The position numbers and the translations under genes are program-made. A model generated the notes under the pieces. That model was given only the letters and a program-made list of their open reading frames with translations. It was not told the origin of the DNA and made no database searches. From the NCBI GenBank assembly GCA_023428695.1, contig JAEYWY010000028.1:496001-560000 (forward strand): a stretch of 64,000 nt of DNA, given 5' to 3'. This DNA comes from Bacteroidota bacterium. GTDB taxonomy: Bacteria > Bacteroidota > Bacteroidia > Cytophagales > Cyclobacteriaceae. Below are positions 16,659-24,691 of this stretch, piece after piece (position 1 is the first letter of the stretch; every line of letters begins with the position of its first letter).

Positions 16659-17423
16659 CTAGGGCTTGTTTGTGATCAGACTGTTATAATGGTCAACGAT
16701 TTTTATCAAATCTTCCTCACGGGAGGGATTAAGCCCATACTGTTTTGCGAATGCTTCAATTGTCTCTTCATGACTTCCGAACAAGCCGAACACCTTTTTC
16801 TTTTGTCCGGGAACCTCACGAATGTTTTTGTCAATCAGCAAAAAGTACTCTTGCTTCTTCAAAATTTTCGTGTCGCGCGATCCGAGATCGAGTTCTGGCC
16901 TGTAGTCAGCTTTCTTTATAACAATAGAACTTTTTTTGAGGACAGGCACTGTGCCTTCATTGAGAATTTCAAAAAAGCCATCGTGAAGCAGATCGCGCGA
17001 TGATGAGAGGACGTTGCCACGCATGAAGTATCGGCGCTTACCGGACAGGGAGTCAAGCATTACAAAACTCTTGATCTTTGCACCGGGGAGCACCCGTACT
17101 CCGTTGTTTGTTTTGAATTCCATTTCGTCGCGATGGATATCATAACGAATGCGGAAATTTTCCAGCATACGCTCTTTGTCCTTCAGGATCACATTTCCGG
17201 GACTAAAGGAAGTCTCAAGATACGTATCTCCGATTGTCTCGCCTGGCGGTGGCGGCGTACCTTCAAACGTTGCCCACGACGCCTCAAACCGGACACCTCG
17301 TTCACTCAGATTCTTAAGCGCCATCTCCGATCGAAGTCGCTGAAAATCCTCCACCGCAGTGGTCTGCTGAGCGTTGACAACGATCGATACCAAAAGCGCG
17401 GAAACAACGAGAAGACTTTTCAT
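16659..17423 (-). CDS. Secreted protein of unknown function (254 aa)
   Basis: I do not recognise this protein. It starts with a Sec signal (MKSLLVVSALLVSIVVNAQ), chosen at the ATG 17423; the open frame extends 13 codons further upstream without a signal-like sequence. The mature part is probably periplasmic or surface-exposed and contains beta-strand stretches (GNVILKDKERMLENFRIRYD, GKRRYFMRGNVL). The end (FAKQYGLNPSREEDLIKIVDHYNSL) looks helical. It sits just upstream of the 350-aa secreted protein, with 53 bases between them, and diverges from the ABC permease at 17582. The pair could be co-transcribed. No catalytic motif is visible. Confidence 0.68.
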   Translation of the reverse strand: MKSLLVVSALLVSIVVNAQQTTAVEDFQRLRSEMALKNLSERGVRFEASWATFEGTPPPPGETIGDTYLETSFSPGNVILKDKERMLENFRIRYDIHRDEMEFKTNNGVRVLPGAKIKSFVMLDSLSGKRRYFMRGNVLSSSRDLLHDGFFEILNEGTVPVLKKSSIVIKKADYRPELDLGSRDTKILKKQEYFLLIDKNIREVPGQKKKVFGLFGSHEETIEAFAKQYGLNPSREEDLIKIVDHYNSLITNKP

Positions 17424-17581
17424 GGTTTCAGGGTTTAGACTGATCGAAAATACGTGTTTCAATCCGCCCTAAAATCACCCCGTTTGCGTGAATCGTTCGC
17501 ACCCCGCGTCTCCAAAATCAATATTCTTCCCTGCTGCAACCTTTTTCAACCTGAGTAGTCTTATACTTGAAATCAAAGGCC

Positions 17582-19945
17582 ATGCTTAAGAACCACCTCC
17601 TCGTCGCACTCCGGAACATTCGCCGGAATGTGATCTATTCTTTTATCAACATTTTCGGTCTTGCCGTAGGAATCGCATGCTGTATCCTGATCACACTTTG
17701 GGTCAGGCATGAACTTTCGTTTGATGAATTCCATGCAAACAAGAATAATATTTACCAGGTTTGGATCAACGCACACTTTGATGGGAAAATAGGCTCCTGG
17801 ACGTCGTTACCGTTGCCTGCTGCCGGAGGAATCCGCGAACGCGACAGCCACATCAAATACGCCGTAACCACAGATTGGGGAACTGACCACCTTCTGGCCA
17901 TTGGTGAGACCCGGTTCAACAAGAAAGCATTCTATGTTACGGACGAATTCCTTCTGATGTTTACGTTCCCGCTCCTGCAGGGCCAACCCGAGCAGGTACT
18001 GAAGGATCCGCAATCCATCGTACTTACGCAGTCGACGGCGCGGGCATTCTTCGGAGACGAGGATCCCGTAGGAAAAATTATCCGCCTCGACGATGCCGAG
18101 GAACTCAAGGTAACAGGTGTACTAAAGGATGTTCCCGACAACTCAACTCTCGAATTTGATTTTTTGCTTCCGTTTTCGTTATATGAAAAATCCCAGTGGG
18201 TAAAAGACAACTACGAAAACTGGGGCAATTATTCCTGGCCCGCTTACGTGCAGTTGCACGAAGGGGCAACTCGCACAGAGGTCGAAGACAACATCCGGAA
18301 TTTGCTCTCCGAAAAAGGACAGACCGATATCAAACGCGAATTCTTCCTGCATCCAATCAACCGGTGGCGACTTTATTCAAATTTCAAAGACGGCAAGGAA
18401 GCCGGAGGTATGGCTGATTATGTGAACATGTTCAGTCTTATCGGAGCGTTTATCCTGGTTATTGCCTGTATCAATTTCATGAACCTCGCCACGGCTCGTT
18501 CAGAGCGTCGTGCCCGTGAGGTTGGAATCCGCAAGAGTGTAGGATCGGGACGAAGACAACTTATCCTCCAGTTCATTGGCGAATCGGTACTTATTTCGGC
18601 TTTCGCTTTTATCGTTGCACTGATACTTGCTGAAGTTTCGATGCCAGGGTATAACACGCTGATCGAGAAAAAACTTTTCATTGATTATACTTCATCGGGC
18701 TTCTGGATATTTGCCGCTGGTGTAATCCTGGTCACGGGCGTTGTGTCCGGAAGTTATCCGGCTTTTTATCTCTCGTCATTCAATGTAACCCGCGTGCTTA
18801 AGGGAAAGATCAAAATTGGAAAAGGTGCAACGACACCGAGAAAAGTCCTTGTTGTATTGCAATTTCTTATAGCCATTATTCTCGTCGTCGTAAGCATTGT
18901 CGTGATGCAACAAATCAAACACGTTAAAGAGCGGCAGCTCGGCTATGATCAGGAAAATCTCATAACGATAGACTACAATGCCGAACTGGGACGCAATTAC
19001 AAAACGATCAAACAGGAACTGCTGGCAAGTGGTGTCGTGGAATCGGTAACGAAATCCAACAGTCCTATTACTGACATTTACTCGAACAACTTCCTTGACT
19101 GGCCCGGAAAACCCGAGGATCTGAAGGTGATGTTCACAACCGTCGCCACAGAGTACGACTACACGAAAACGATGGGCATCCGCATGCTGGAAGGCCGTGA
19201 TTTTTCTGAGGACTTCCCAAGCGACACTTCAGCCATCATAATCAACAAAGCTGCTCTCGATGTTATGGGGCTGACGGACCCGGTCGGTGAAACCGTTACG
19301 CTTTGGGGCGACAAGCGTCAGATTATCGGAGTTACCGATAACGTATTGATGGGTTCTTTGTTCCAGGAGGTTGCACCCATGTTCATGGTAAAAATTCCTG
19401 ACTGGATAAGCGCAGTCACCATAAGACTGTCTGCAAACCGGCCGCTCCCGGAATCGATAAGCATTATCGAAGAGATATTCAAGAAACACAACCCGGCTTA
19501 TCCATTTGAATACAACTTCGTTGATGTTCAGTTTGGCAAGAAATTCAGATACATCAATCTCATGAGCAAGTTCAGTACGATTTTCACGCTACTTGCAATC
19601 TGCATCACCGGACTCGGTTTATTCGGACTCGCAGCATTCACAGCCGAACAACGCACAAAAGAGGTCGGAATTCGGAAGGTAATGGGCGCATCGGTTTCAA
19701 ACCTCATGTTCCTGATATCGCGCGAGTTCACTTTGTTGGTGGCAGTGGGTTTTGTGATCGCATCGCCCCTGGCATGGTGGGCTGCTGAAGTCCTGTTAGA
19801 GCGCTACCCCTATCGCATCGGATTTCCGATATGGGTGTTGCCAATTGCAGGATTGATCGCACTGGTCTTTACGCTGCTCGTCGTGAGTACGCAGGCATTC
19901 AAAGCGGCAACCGCCAATCCGGCATCGACGCTGCGCAGCGAATAA
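17582..19945 (+). CDS. MacB/FtsX-type ABC transporter permease (no ATPase domain)
   Basis: This is a second two-block MacB/FtsX permease of 787 residues, paralogous in layout to the one at 4311. The N-terminal LKNHLLVALRNIRRN leads into helix 1 (FINIFGLAVGIACCILITLWV). The first FtsX block contains EVGIRKSVGSGR and the last contains KEVGIRKVMGAS; periplasmic MacB core domains lie between. The open frame starts at a TTG (17567), but the ATG at 17582 matches the usual N-terminus. No ATPase, membrane-fusion protein or outer-membrane channel is nearby, so the partner is elsewhere in the genome. It ends one base before the stop of the convergent methyltransferase, so the two transcripts probably overlap. 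Confidence 0.9.
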   Translation: MLKNHLLVALRNIRRNVIYSFINIFGLAVGIACCILITLWVRHELSFDEFHANKNNIYQVWINAHFDGKIGSWTSLPLPAAGGIRERDSHIKYAVTTDWGTDHLLAIGETRFNKKAFYVTDEFLLMFTFPLLQGQPEQVLKDPQSIVLTQSTARAFFGDEDPVGKIIRLDDAEELKVTGVLKDVPDNSTLEFDFLLPFSLYEKSQWVKDNYENWGNYSWPAYVQLHEGATRTEVEDNIRNLLSEKGQTDIKREFFLHPINRWRLYSNFKDGKEAGGMADYVNMFSLIGAFILVIACINFMNLATARSERRAREVGIRKSVGSGRRQLILQFIGESVLISAFAFIVALILAEVSMPGYNTLIEKKLFIDYTSSGFWIFAAGVILVTGVVSGSYPAFYLSSFNVTRVLKGKIKIGKGATTPRKVLVVLQFLIAIILVVVSIVVMQQIKHVKERQLGYDQENLITIDYNAELGRNYKTIKQELLASGVVESVTKSNSPITDIYSNNFLDWPGKPEDLKVMFTTVATEYDYTKTMGIRMLEGRDFSEDFPSDTSAIIINKAALDVMGLTDPVGETVTLWGDKRQIIGVTDNVLMGSLFQEVAPMFMVKIPDWISAVTIRLSANRPLPESISIIEEIFKKHNPAYPFEYNFVDVQFGKKFRYINLMSKFSTIFTLLAICITGLGLFGLAAFTAEQRTKEVGIRKVMGASVSNLMFLISREFTLLVAVGFVIASPLAWWAAEVLLERYPYRIGFPIWVLPIAGLIALVFTLLVVSTQAFKAATANPASTLRSE

Positions 19946-19946
19946 C

Positions 19947-20582
19947 CTAATTGACAGCTTTTGTGAATGTGACTGCCAGTACACGGGGCGTTGTACCGCC
20001 TTCGTCGAAGAATTCACGCAGGTTATCCATTTGAAACCCCTGCGCTGCGGCCGCCTCAAGGTATTGCGATACATGGTGCGCAAAACAGGTCACCTCATGG
20101 ACGCCGCTGTCAGTCTCAAACCGCGCCTTGGCACCCTGATATTGCCTGTACGGGTGCAATTCTCCGGCGTACATGACACCACCCGGCTTGAGGCAACGGA
20201 ATGCCTCAGCGAAAACGTGTTTGAATTCGCGGATATGTTCCAGAACGAGGCTGAATACAACCACATCGTACGACGCGCTATCGACGGGCCAGGTTTTTTC
20301 GAGGTCGGTTTCAATAAACGAAACACCTGCCCGGCTTACTTTTTCGCGTGCACGCGCAAGCATGCCCCCTGAGATATCCATGCAAACAAGTACATCCGAT
20401 TGTTCTGCAAGCCATACCGTATTTTTCCCTGTCCCACAACCAGCTTCCAGGGCACGCGCGAATTTAACTCCGGCGAGCATCTCGCGAAGTGCACGAGCTT
20501 CCATGTCCCGCGTAGCATTCCTGTCGTTGTCATAACTGGCAGACCACGCATTGTAAGAATCGGCTACGCTTTGTGTTCCCAC
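19947..20582 (-). CDS. Class I SAM-dependent methyltransferase
   Basis: This 211-residue protein has the Rossmann methyltransferase core: motif I LEAGCGTGKNTVWLAE, motif II VCMDISGGMLARAREK, motif III-like YDVVVFSLVLEHI, and CLKPGGVMYAGEL. This order fits the UbiE/BioC-type Methyltransf_11 group. The substrate cannot be inferred. The frame opens at a TTG at 20609, but a minus-strand TATTTTTG element at 20615-20622 would start transcription near that codon, so the GTG at 20582 (MGTQSVADSYNAW) is the better start. It is divergent from the ABC-F gene and convergent with the ABC permease with one base between stop codons. Confidence 0.82.
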   Translation of the reverse strand: MGTQSVADSYNAWSASYDNDRNATRDMEARALREMLAGVKFARALEAGCGTGKNTVWLAEQSDVLVCMDISGGMLARAREKVSRAGVSFIETDLEKTWPVDSASYDVVVFSLVLEHIREFKHVFAEAFRCLKPGGVMYAGELHPYRQYQGAKARFETDSGVHEVTCFAHHVSQYLEAAAAQGFQMDNLREFFDEGGTTPRVLAVTFTKAVN

Positions 20583-20600
20583 GATGGAGAGTATTTGATT

Positions 20601-20633
20601 TTGAAACAAAATATCAAAAATATGCTATTTTTG
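20601..20633 (+). promoter_or_regulatory. Bacteroidota-type promoter for the ABC-F gene
   Basis: TTG at 20601-20603 is followed after 22 bases by TATTTTTG at 20626-20633, a full match to TAnnTTTG. The ATG at 20653 follows about 20 bases later, giving a very short leader. A second TATTTTTG is present on the minus strand at 20615-20622 for the divergent methyltransferase. Confidence 0.6.
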
Positions 20634-20652
20634 CCGGCTTATTTCCGGACTG

Positions 20653-22290
20653 ATGATATCTGTAGACTCCGTAACTGTGGAATTTAACGGCTCCGCGCTG
20701 TTTAGCAACATTACGTTCAATATAAACGAGAATGATCGTATAGCCCTCATGGGGAAAAACGGCGCCGGAAAATCGACGCTGCTCAAAATAATCGCCGGTG
20801 TAAACAAACCAACCCGGGGCAAAGTGTCGGCACCAAAAGACGCCATTATCGCGTACCTACCTCAGCACTTGTTAACCGAAGACAACGCGACGGTATTCGA
20901 AGAAGCCTCCAAGGCATTTTCGAAAATCCTCAACATGAAGAATTCCATCGACGAACTCAACCGCCAGCTTGAAACCCGGACTGACTACGAATCCGAAGAG
21001 TATTCCAAAATTATTGAACAGGTTTCCGAACTCAGCGAGAAGTATTATTCGATTGAAGAAATAAACTTCGACGCCGAAGTTGAGAAGACGTTGATGGGAT
21101 TGGGGTTTGTGCGTTCCGACTTTACGCGACCTACCCAGGAATTCAGTGGTGGCTGGCGGATGCGCATTGAACTTGCGAAAATACTATTACAGAAACCGGA
21201 CCTCATCCTGCTTGACGAGCCGACCAACCACCTTGATATTGAGTCCGTACAGTGGCTCGAGGAATTCCTGAAGACGAGTGCAAAGGCCGTGATTGTGATC
21301 AGTCACGACAAGGCGTTTGTCGACAACCTGACCAACCGTACTATCGAAGTAACGATGGGCAGGATCTATGACTACAAAACCAACTACTCACATTATCTGC
21401 AATTACGCAAGGAACGCAGGGAGCAACAGCAAAAACATTTCGACGATCAGCAAAAGGAGATTGCGGAAATCACCGCGTTCATCGAACGCTTTAAAGGAAC
21501 GTACTCGAAGACATTGCAAGTACAGTCGCGCGTGAAGATGCTCGAGAAGATGGAGTTGGTACAGGTTGACGAAGTTGACACATCCGCGCTTAACCTCAAG
21601 TTTCCCCCAGCACCCAAGTCCGGCAGCTATCCGGTGATTGCAGAGGGTTTGGGCAAAAGCTATGGCGATCACGTCGTTTTCAGGGATGCGAACGTAACCA
21701 TTGCACGCGGGGAAAAAGTTGCGTTAGTTGGAAAGAACGGCGAAGGAAAGTCAACGTTCGTAAAAGCCATCATGGGTGAGATCAACTACGATGGCAAACT
21801 CCAACTTGGTCATAACTGTTTGATCGGATACTTCGCGCAAAATCAGGCGTCTCAGCTTGACGAAGAGCTCACCGTGTTTCAGACAATCGACTACATAGCG
21901 GAGGGCGATATTCGTACGAAGATCAGAGACATCCTGGGAGCGTTCATGTTCAGCGGTGAAACCATTGAAAAGAAAGTGCGCTACCTCTCAGGCGGCGAGA
22001 AGACGCGTCTGGCGATGATAAAGCTGTTGCTTCAGCCTGTCAATCTGCTTATCCTTGATGAGCCTACCAATCATTTGGACATCCGCACAAAGGATATTTT
22101 AAAGGACGCCTTGAAGGCTTTTGACGGAACGATGATCCTTGTATCGCACGATCGCGATTTTCTTGATGGGCTTGCCGGAAAGGTATTTGAATTTGGCAAC
22201 AAGCGTATTCGCGAACATTTCGAAGACATAAATGGGTTTCTTGCCAACAAAAAGTTGGAAAACCTTCGTGAAATCGAAAGAAAAAACTAG
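20653..22290 (+). CDS. ABC-F family ATPase (Uup/EttA-like)
   Basis: This 545-residue soluble protein has two ABC domains and no membrane segments, so it is a ribosome-associated ABC-F factor rather than a transporter. NBD1: Walker A GKNGAGKST, signature FSGGWRMR, Walker B LILLDEPTNHLD. NBD2: Walker A GKNGEGKST, signature LSGGEKTR, Walker B LLILDEPTNHLD. The inter-domain linker (about residues 235-315) is highly charged and contains QVQSRVKMLEKME, the P-site-tRNA-interaction region in this family. The C-terminus ends with a short coiled helix. Both nucleotide sites look intact. A role in translation quality control is inferred from the family; a resistance function is not supported. Confidence 0.9.
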   Translation: MISVDSVTVEFNGSALFSNITFNINENDRIALMGKNGAGKSTLLKIIAGVNKPTRGKVSAPKDAIIAYLPQHLLTEDNATVFEEASKAFSKILNMKNSIDELNRQLETRTDYESEEYSKIIEQVSELSEKYYSIEEINFDAEVEKTLMGLGFVRSDFTRPTQEFSGGWRMRIELAKILLQKPDLILLDEPTNHLDIESVQWLEEFLKTSAKAVIVISHDKAFVDNLTNRTIEVTMGRIYDYKTNYSHYLQLRKERREQQQKHFDDQQKEIAEITAFIERFKGTYSKTLQVQSRVKMLEKMELVQVDEVDTSALNLKFPPAPKSGSYPVIAEGLGKSYGDHVVFRDANVTIARGEKVALVGKNGEGKSTFVKAIMGEINYDGKLQLGHNCLIGYFAQNQASQLDEELTVFQTIDYIAEGDIRTKIRDILGAFMFSGETIEKKVRYLSGGEKTRLAMIKLLLQPVNLLILDEPTNHLDIRTKDILKDALKAFDGTMILVSHDRDFLDGLAGKVFEFGNKRIREHFEDINGFLANKKLENLREIERKN

Positions 22291-22342
22291 TTCTCAAATA
22301 CGCTTAAGTCGACTGCCGGCCTTCGACCGGGACGAATGTATT

Positions 22343-22531
22343 CTAGTCGAAATTGTGCGAGAAGAATTCGTCGTCAGCGGGAAAATCCGACATAATCGAA
22401 CGCATCAGTTTCCTGGCCTTTTCACCTGCTTTGAGGGAAGCCAGTTTACATGAGGAGTTCTTTTCACGTTTGTCGTCAGACTTTCCATAAGCTAACGTTT
22501 GTTGACTCAGATTTCCAGATCGTGTAAGCAT
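22343..22531 (-). CDS. Possible small protein of unknown function (62 aa)
   Basis: This open frame lies in the 350-base gap between the ABC-F gene and the histidine kinase. It encodes a 62-residue, basic then acidic-ended peptide (end DFPADDEFFSHNFD) with one cysteine and no signal peptide. It begins with ATG. I cannot support it by any motif; it is listed because the gap otherwise has no gene and the composition is protein-like. It may be a chance frame. Confidence 0.28.
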   Translation of the reverse strand: MLTRSGNLSQQTLAYGKSDDKREKNSSCKLASLKAGEKARKLMRSIMSDFPADDEFFSHNFD

Positions 22532-22642
22532 GGCGTTATATTGATGTTACCAATGCGAATGTCTGTTACAAAACGAAAACGCTAAATGATCGCGGTCAGC
22601 CGCAAAGAGGACATTAATCACAAAAAATCAAGACGACTGAGC

Positions 22643-24691
22643 TCAGTCCGCAAGCTCAAGCTCCGTAGTAAGCTCCGCATTCGTTTGCTGAGGTGCCTCA
22701 GCAGTAGTCACGGGAATAACAATGATCACGCGCGTAAACTTGTCTTCAACCGATTCGAGAGAAATATATCCGCCCACTGCCTGCACAGATTTGCGCACAA
22801 TATAAAGTCCCAGACCATTGCCCCTCGACATCTCGTTTCCGATATAGAACATGTCCCATACACGATCACGAATATTCTCAGGAATACCCACGCCGTTGTC
22901 GACAACAGAAATGTGAACCGAACCCGCCTGAAGCACCGCTTTTATCGTTACCTCCGGACGTGCATCGGACCGCAGACCCGAGAAGAAGACAGCGTTTTCA
23001 AAAACGTTCAAGAGGATGAAGTACAGGAGATCACGATGACTGTAGAACACGAGGGAGTCGGAACAATCGACGTGCAGCGAAACATTTTGCTGACGGATCA
23101 TTTCTTCAAGCTGGGCAACAACAAGGTCAATTTCCGGCCGTAGTTTAATAAGAGACGGATCCGAAGGCCGGTTTACCTCGCTGATTATCTTCAGCTTTTT
23201 CAGCATACGATCCATTGCCCTTGCCGTCGCATACGTGCGCTGAATCAATTCGCGCGACTCTGCATTCGCAGTGCGTGCTGCGATATGACACAGACCGATA
23301 ATCGAACAAATTGGGCCCTGTAAATCATGACTTGCCTTGTAAAGAAAAGTATCCAATTCAGCATGAGCGCGCACCAACATGCTCGTACGCTGATGCACAA
23401 GATTTTCAAGGTTTGTATTGATCCTGACGATCTCATTGTTCGCCACCAACAACTCCTTCTTCTTGCGATTAAGCTTTCGGGTAAAATAAACAAGCAAAAG
23501 AATGATTGCACCAAGTGCCGACACAACAAAGATGGTCGTAAGCATTTTGCGTCGATACGCCGCGCGCTCCTGTTCTCTCTGCGCTTCGCTGAGCGTAAGT
23601 CTGTTTTCCAGATCGCGCACGTCAAAAAACTTTTCCTTTATTGATGTGAGCACGTTGTGGTAGTCGGCCTGGTTCCGGTAAAACCGGTTTTCGTTTTCCT
23701 TAAGAATTGCCTCCAGACTACGAATATCCGCCAACAACTCGTCACGTTCTTCATCGCTCAATGTCTCAATACCGCCTTCGAGTTTTTCCTGGAGCAGCTG
23801 GATCTTTTCATTAAAATCCTCACGTAATTCGTTCAACATCTGCCTTTCCAGCTCGGCGCGCGTAACCAGGCTCTTGATATCCTCCCGTACGAATGTTGAG
23901 TCCGATATCCGGCCAAGTACGTCTTCTGAAAGTCCCGGCAATTGCTGCGCCTTTTGTGCCTTTGTCATCAACTCATACAACTTCATGTCAATGCGGCGGC
24001 GTGAAGCCTCATCGAGTTTGGAAAAAGGATAATTCTTAAACACCGCATAGAACACGGTCAGTGACTGAATCGAATCCAGGTTCGCAAGATCAAACACAGC
24101 AGGCTTCTCAGCTGCGTCGGCCGCAACACGAGTTTCAACCTTTCGTTTCACATCCGCGACAGCTATGATGTTTCCGGTATTGGCATAAGTAACCCTCTCA
24201 ACACTCCGGTTCGCAACCATGAATTTTTCCTTTCCGGGTGGAGCGTCGTTTTTCGGTAGAGGTATCTCAAGTTTTCCCGATGCATCACTTGTAAACCGCA
24301 GCGTATCCACACCTATGAACAGCACTGTCGTGTTTCCTAGTCGTTCGCCGTCAGGACGCGTGACATAATATGTTTCAATTCGATAACTCTTCCTGCGAAC
24401 AATGACCTCAAGAACGCCCTTCCCGAAATTCCACGAAGCAGCTTCGAGATTTTCATTCCGCAGTTCAATCGTTTTTGGCGGCAGGCTTGAGGCTGGCAGA
24501 TCAACGAACGCTGTACCGCGTTGTCCGGTCTTTACGAAAGCTCCCCTATTTACCGACAGCTCAACATTGGGAAGAACCTGGAGCGATTCATCAAACGTCT
24601 TGATCTGAATAGTAGTCTTGTCCTGGCCGTACAATGCCGTGGTAACGCATAGCGAAAAGACCAGGGTCGATATGTAAACGTACCTAGTCAT
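22643..24691 (-). CDS. Membrane histidine kinase with periplasmic beta-sandwich sensor region
   Basis: This 682-residue kinase begins with a Sec signal (MTRYVYISTLVFSLCVTTALYG). Its periplasmic part starts with beta-strand segments of carboxypeptidase-regulatory or Ig style (LPNVELSVNRGAFVKTG, GKLEIPLP; about residues 28-175) and continues as a long helical coiled coil to about 375. A single membrane helix (about 383-403, TTIFVVSALGAIILLLVYF) leads to a coiled coil, the HisKA domain with His455 in KASHDLQGP, and a HATPase domain with N box NVFENAVFF, DNGVGIP and GNGLGLYI. No receiver domain or response regulator is adjacent. The ATG 24691 overlaps the stop of the upstream PD40 gene by eight bases, so it is the last gene of a four-gene operon with T9SS-type surface proteins. 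Confidence 0.87.
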   Translation of the reverse strand: MTRYVYISTLVFSLCVTTALYGQDKTTIQIKTFDESLQVLPNVELSVNRGAFVKTGQRGTAFVDLPASSLPPKTIELRNENLEAASWNFGKGVLEVIVRRKSYRIETYYVTRPDGERLGNTTVLFIGVDTLRFTSDASGKLEIPLPKNDAPPGKEKFMVANRSVERVTYANTGNIIAVADVKRKVETRVAADAAEKPAVFDLANLDSIQSLTVFYAVFKNYPFSKLDEASRRRIDMKLYELMTKAQKAQQLPGLSEDVLGRISDSTFVREDIKSLVTRAELERQMLNELREDFNEKIQLLQEKLEGGIETLSDEERDELLADIRSLEAILKENENRFYRNQADYHNVLTSIKEKFFDVRDLENRLTLSEAQREQERAAYRRKMLTTIFVVSALGAIILLLVYFTRKLNRKKKELLVANNEIVRINTNLENLVHQRTSMLVRAHAELDTFLYKASHDLQGPICSIIGLCHIAARTANAESRELIQRTYATARAMDRMLKKLKIISEVNRPSDPSLIKLRPEIDLVVAQLEEMIRQQNVSLHVDCSDSLVFYSHRDLLYFILLNVFENAVFFSGLRSDARPEVTIKAVLQAGSVHISVVDNGVGIPENIRDRVWDMFYIGNEMSRGNGLGLYIVRKSVQAVGGYISLESVEDKFTRVIIVIPVTTAEAPQQTNAELTTELELAD

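Noticed and set aside
22586..23143. 185-residue plus-strand frame antisense to the histidine kinase
   Set aside because: It lies opposite the well-supported HATPase and HisKA coding region and shows no domain pattern.
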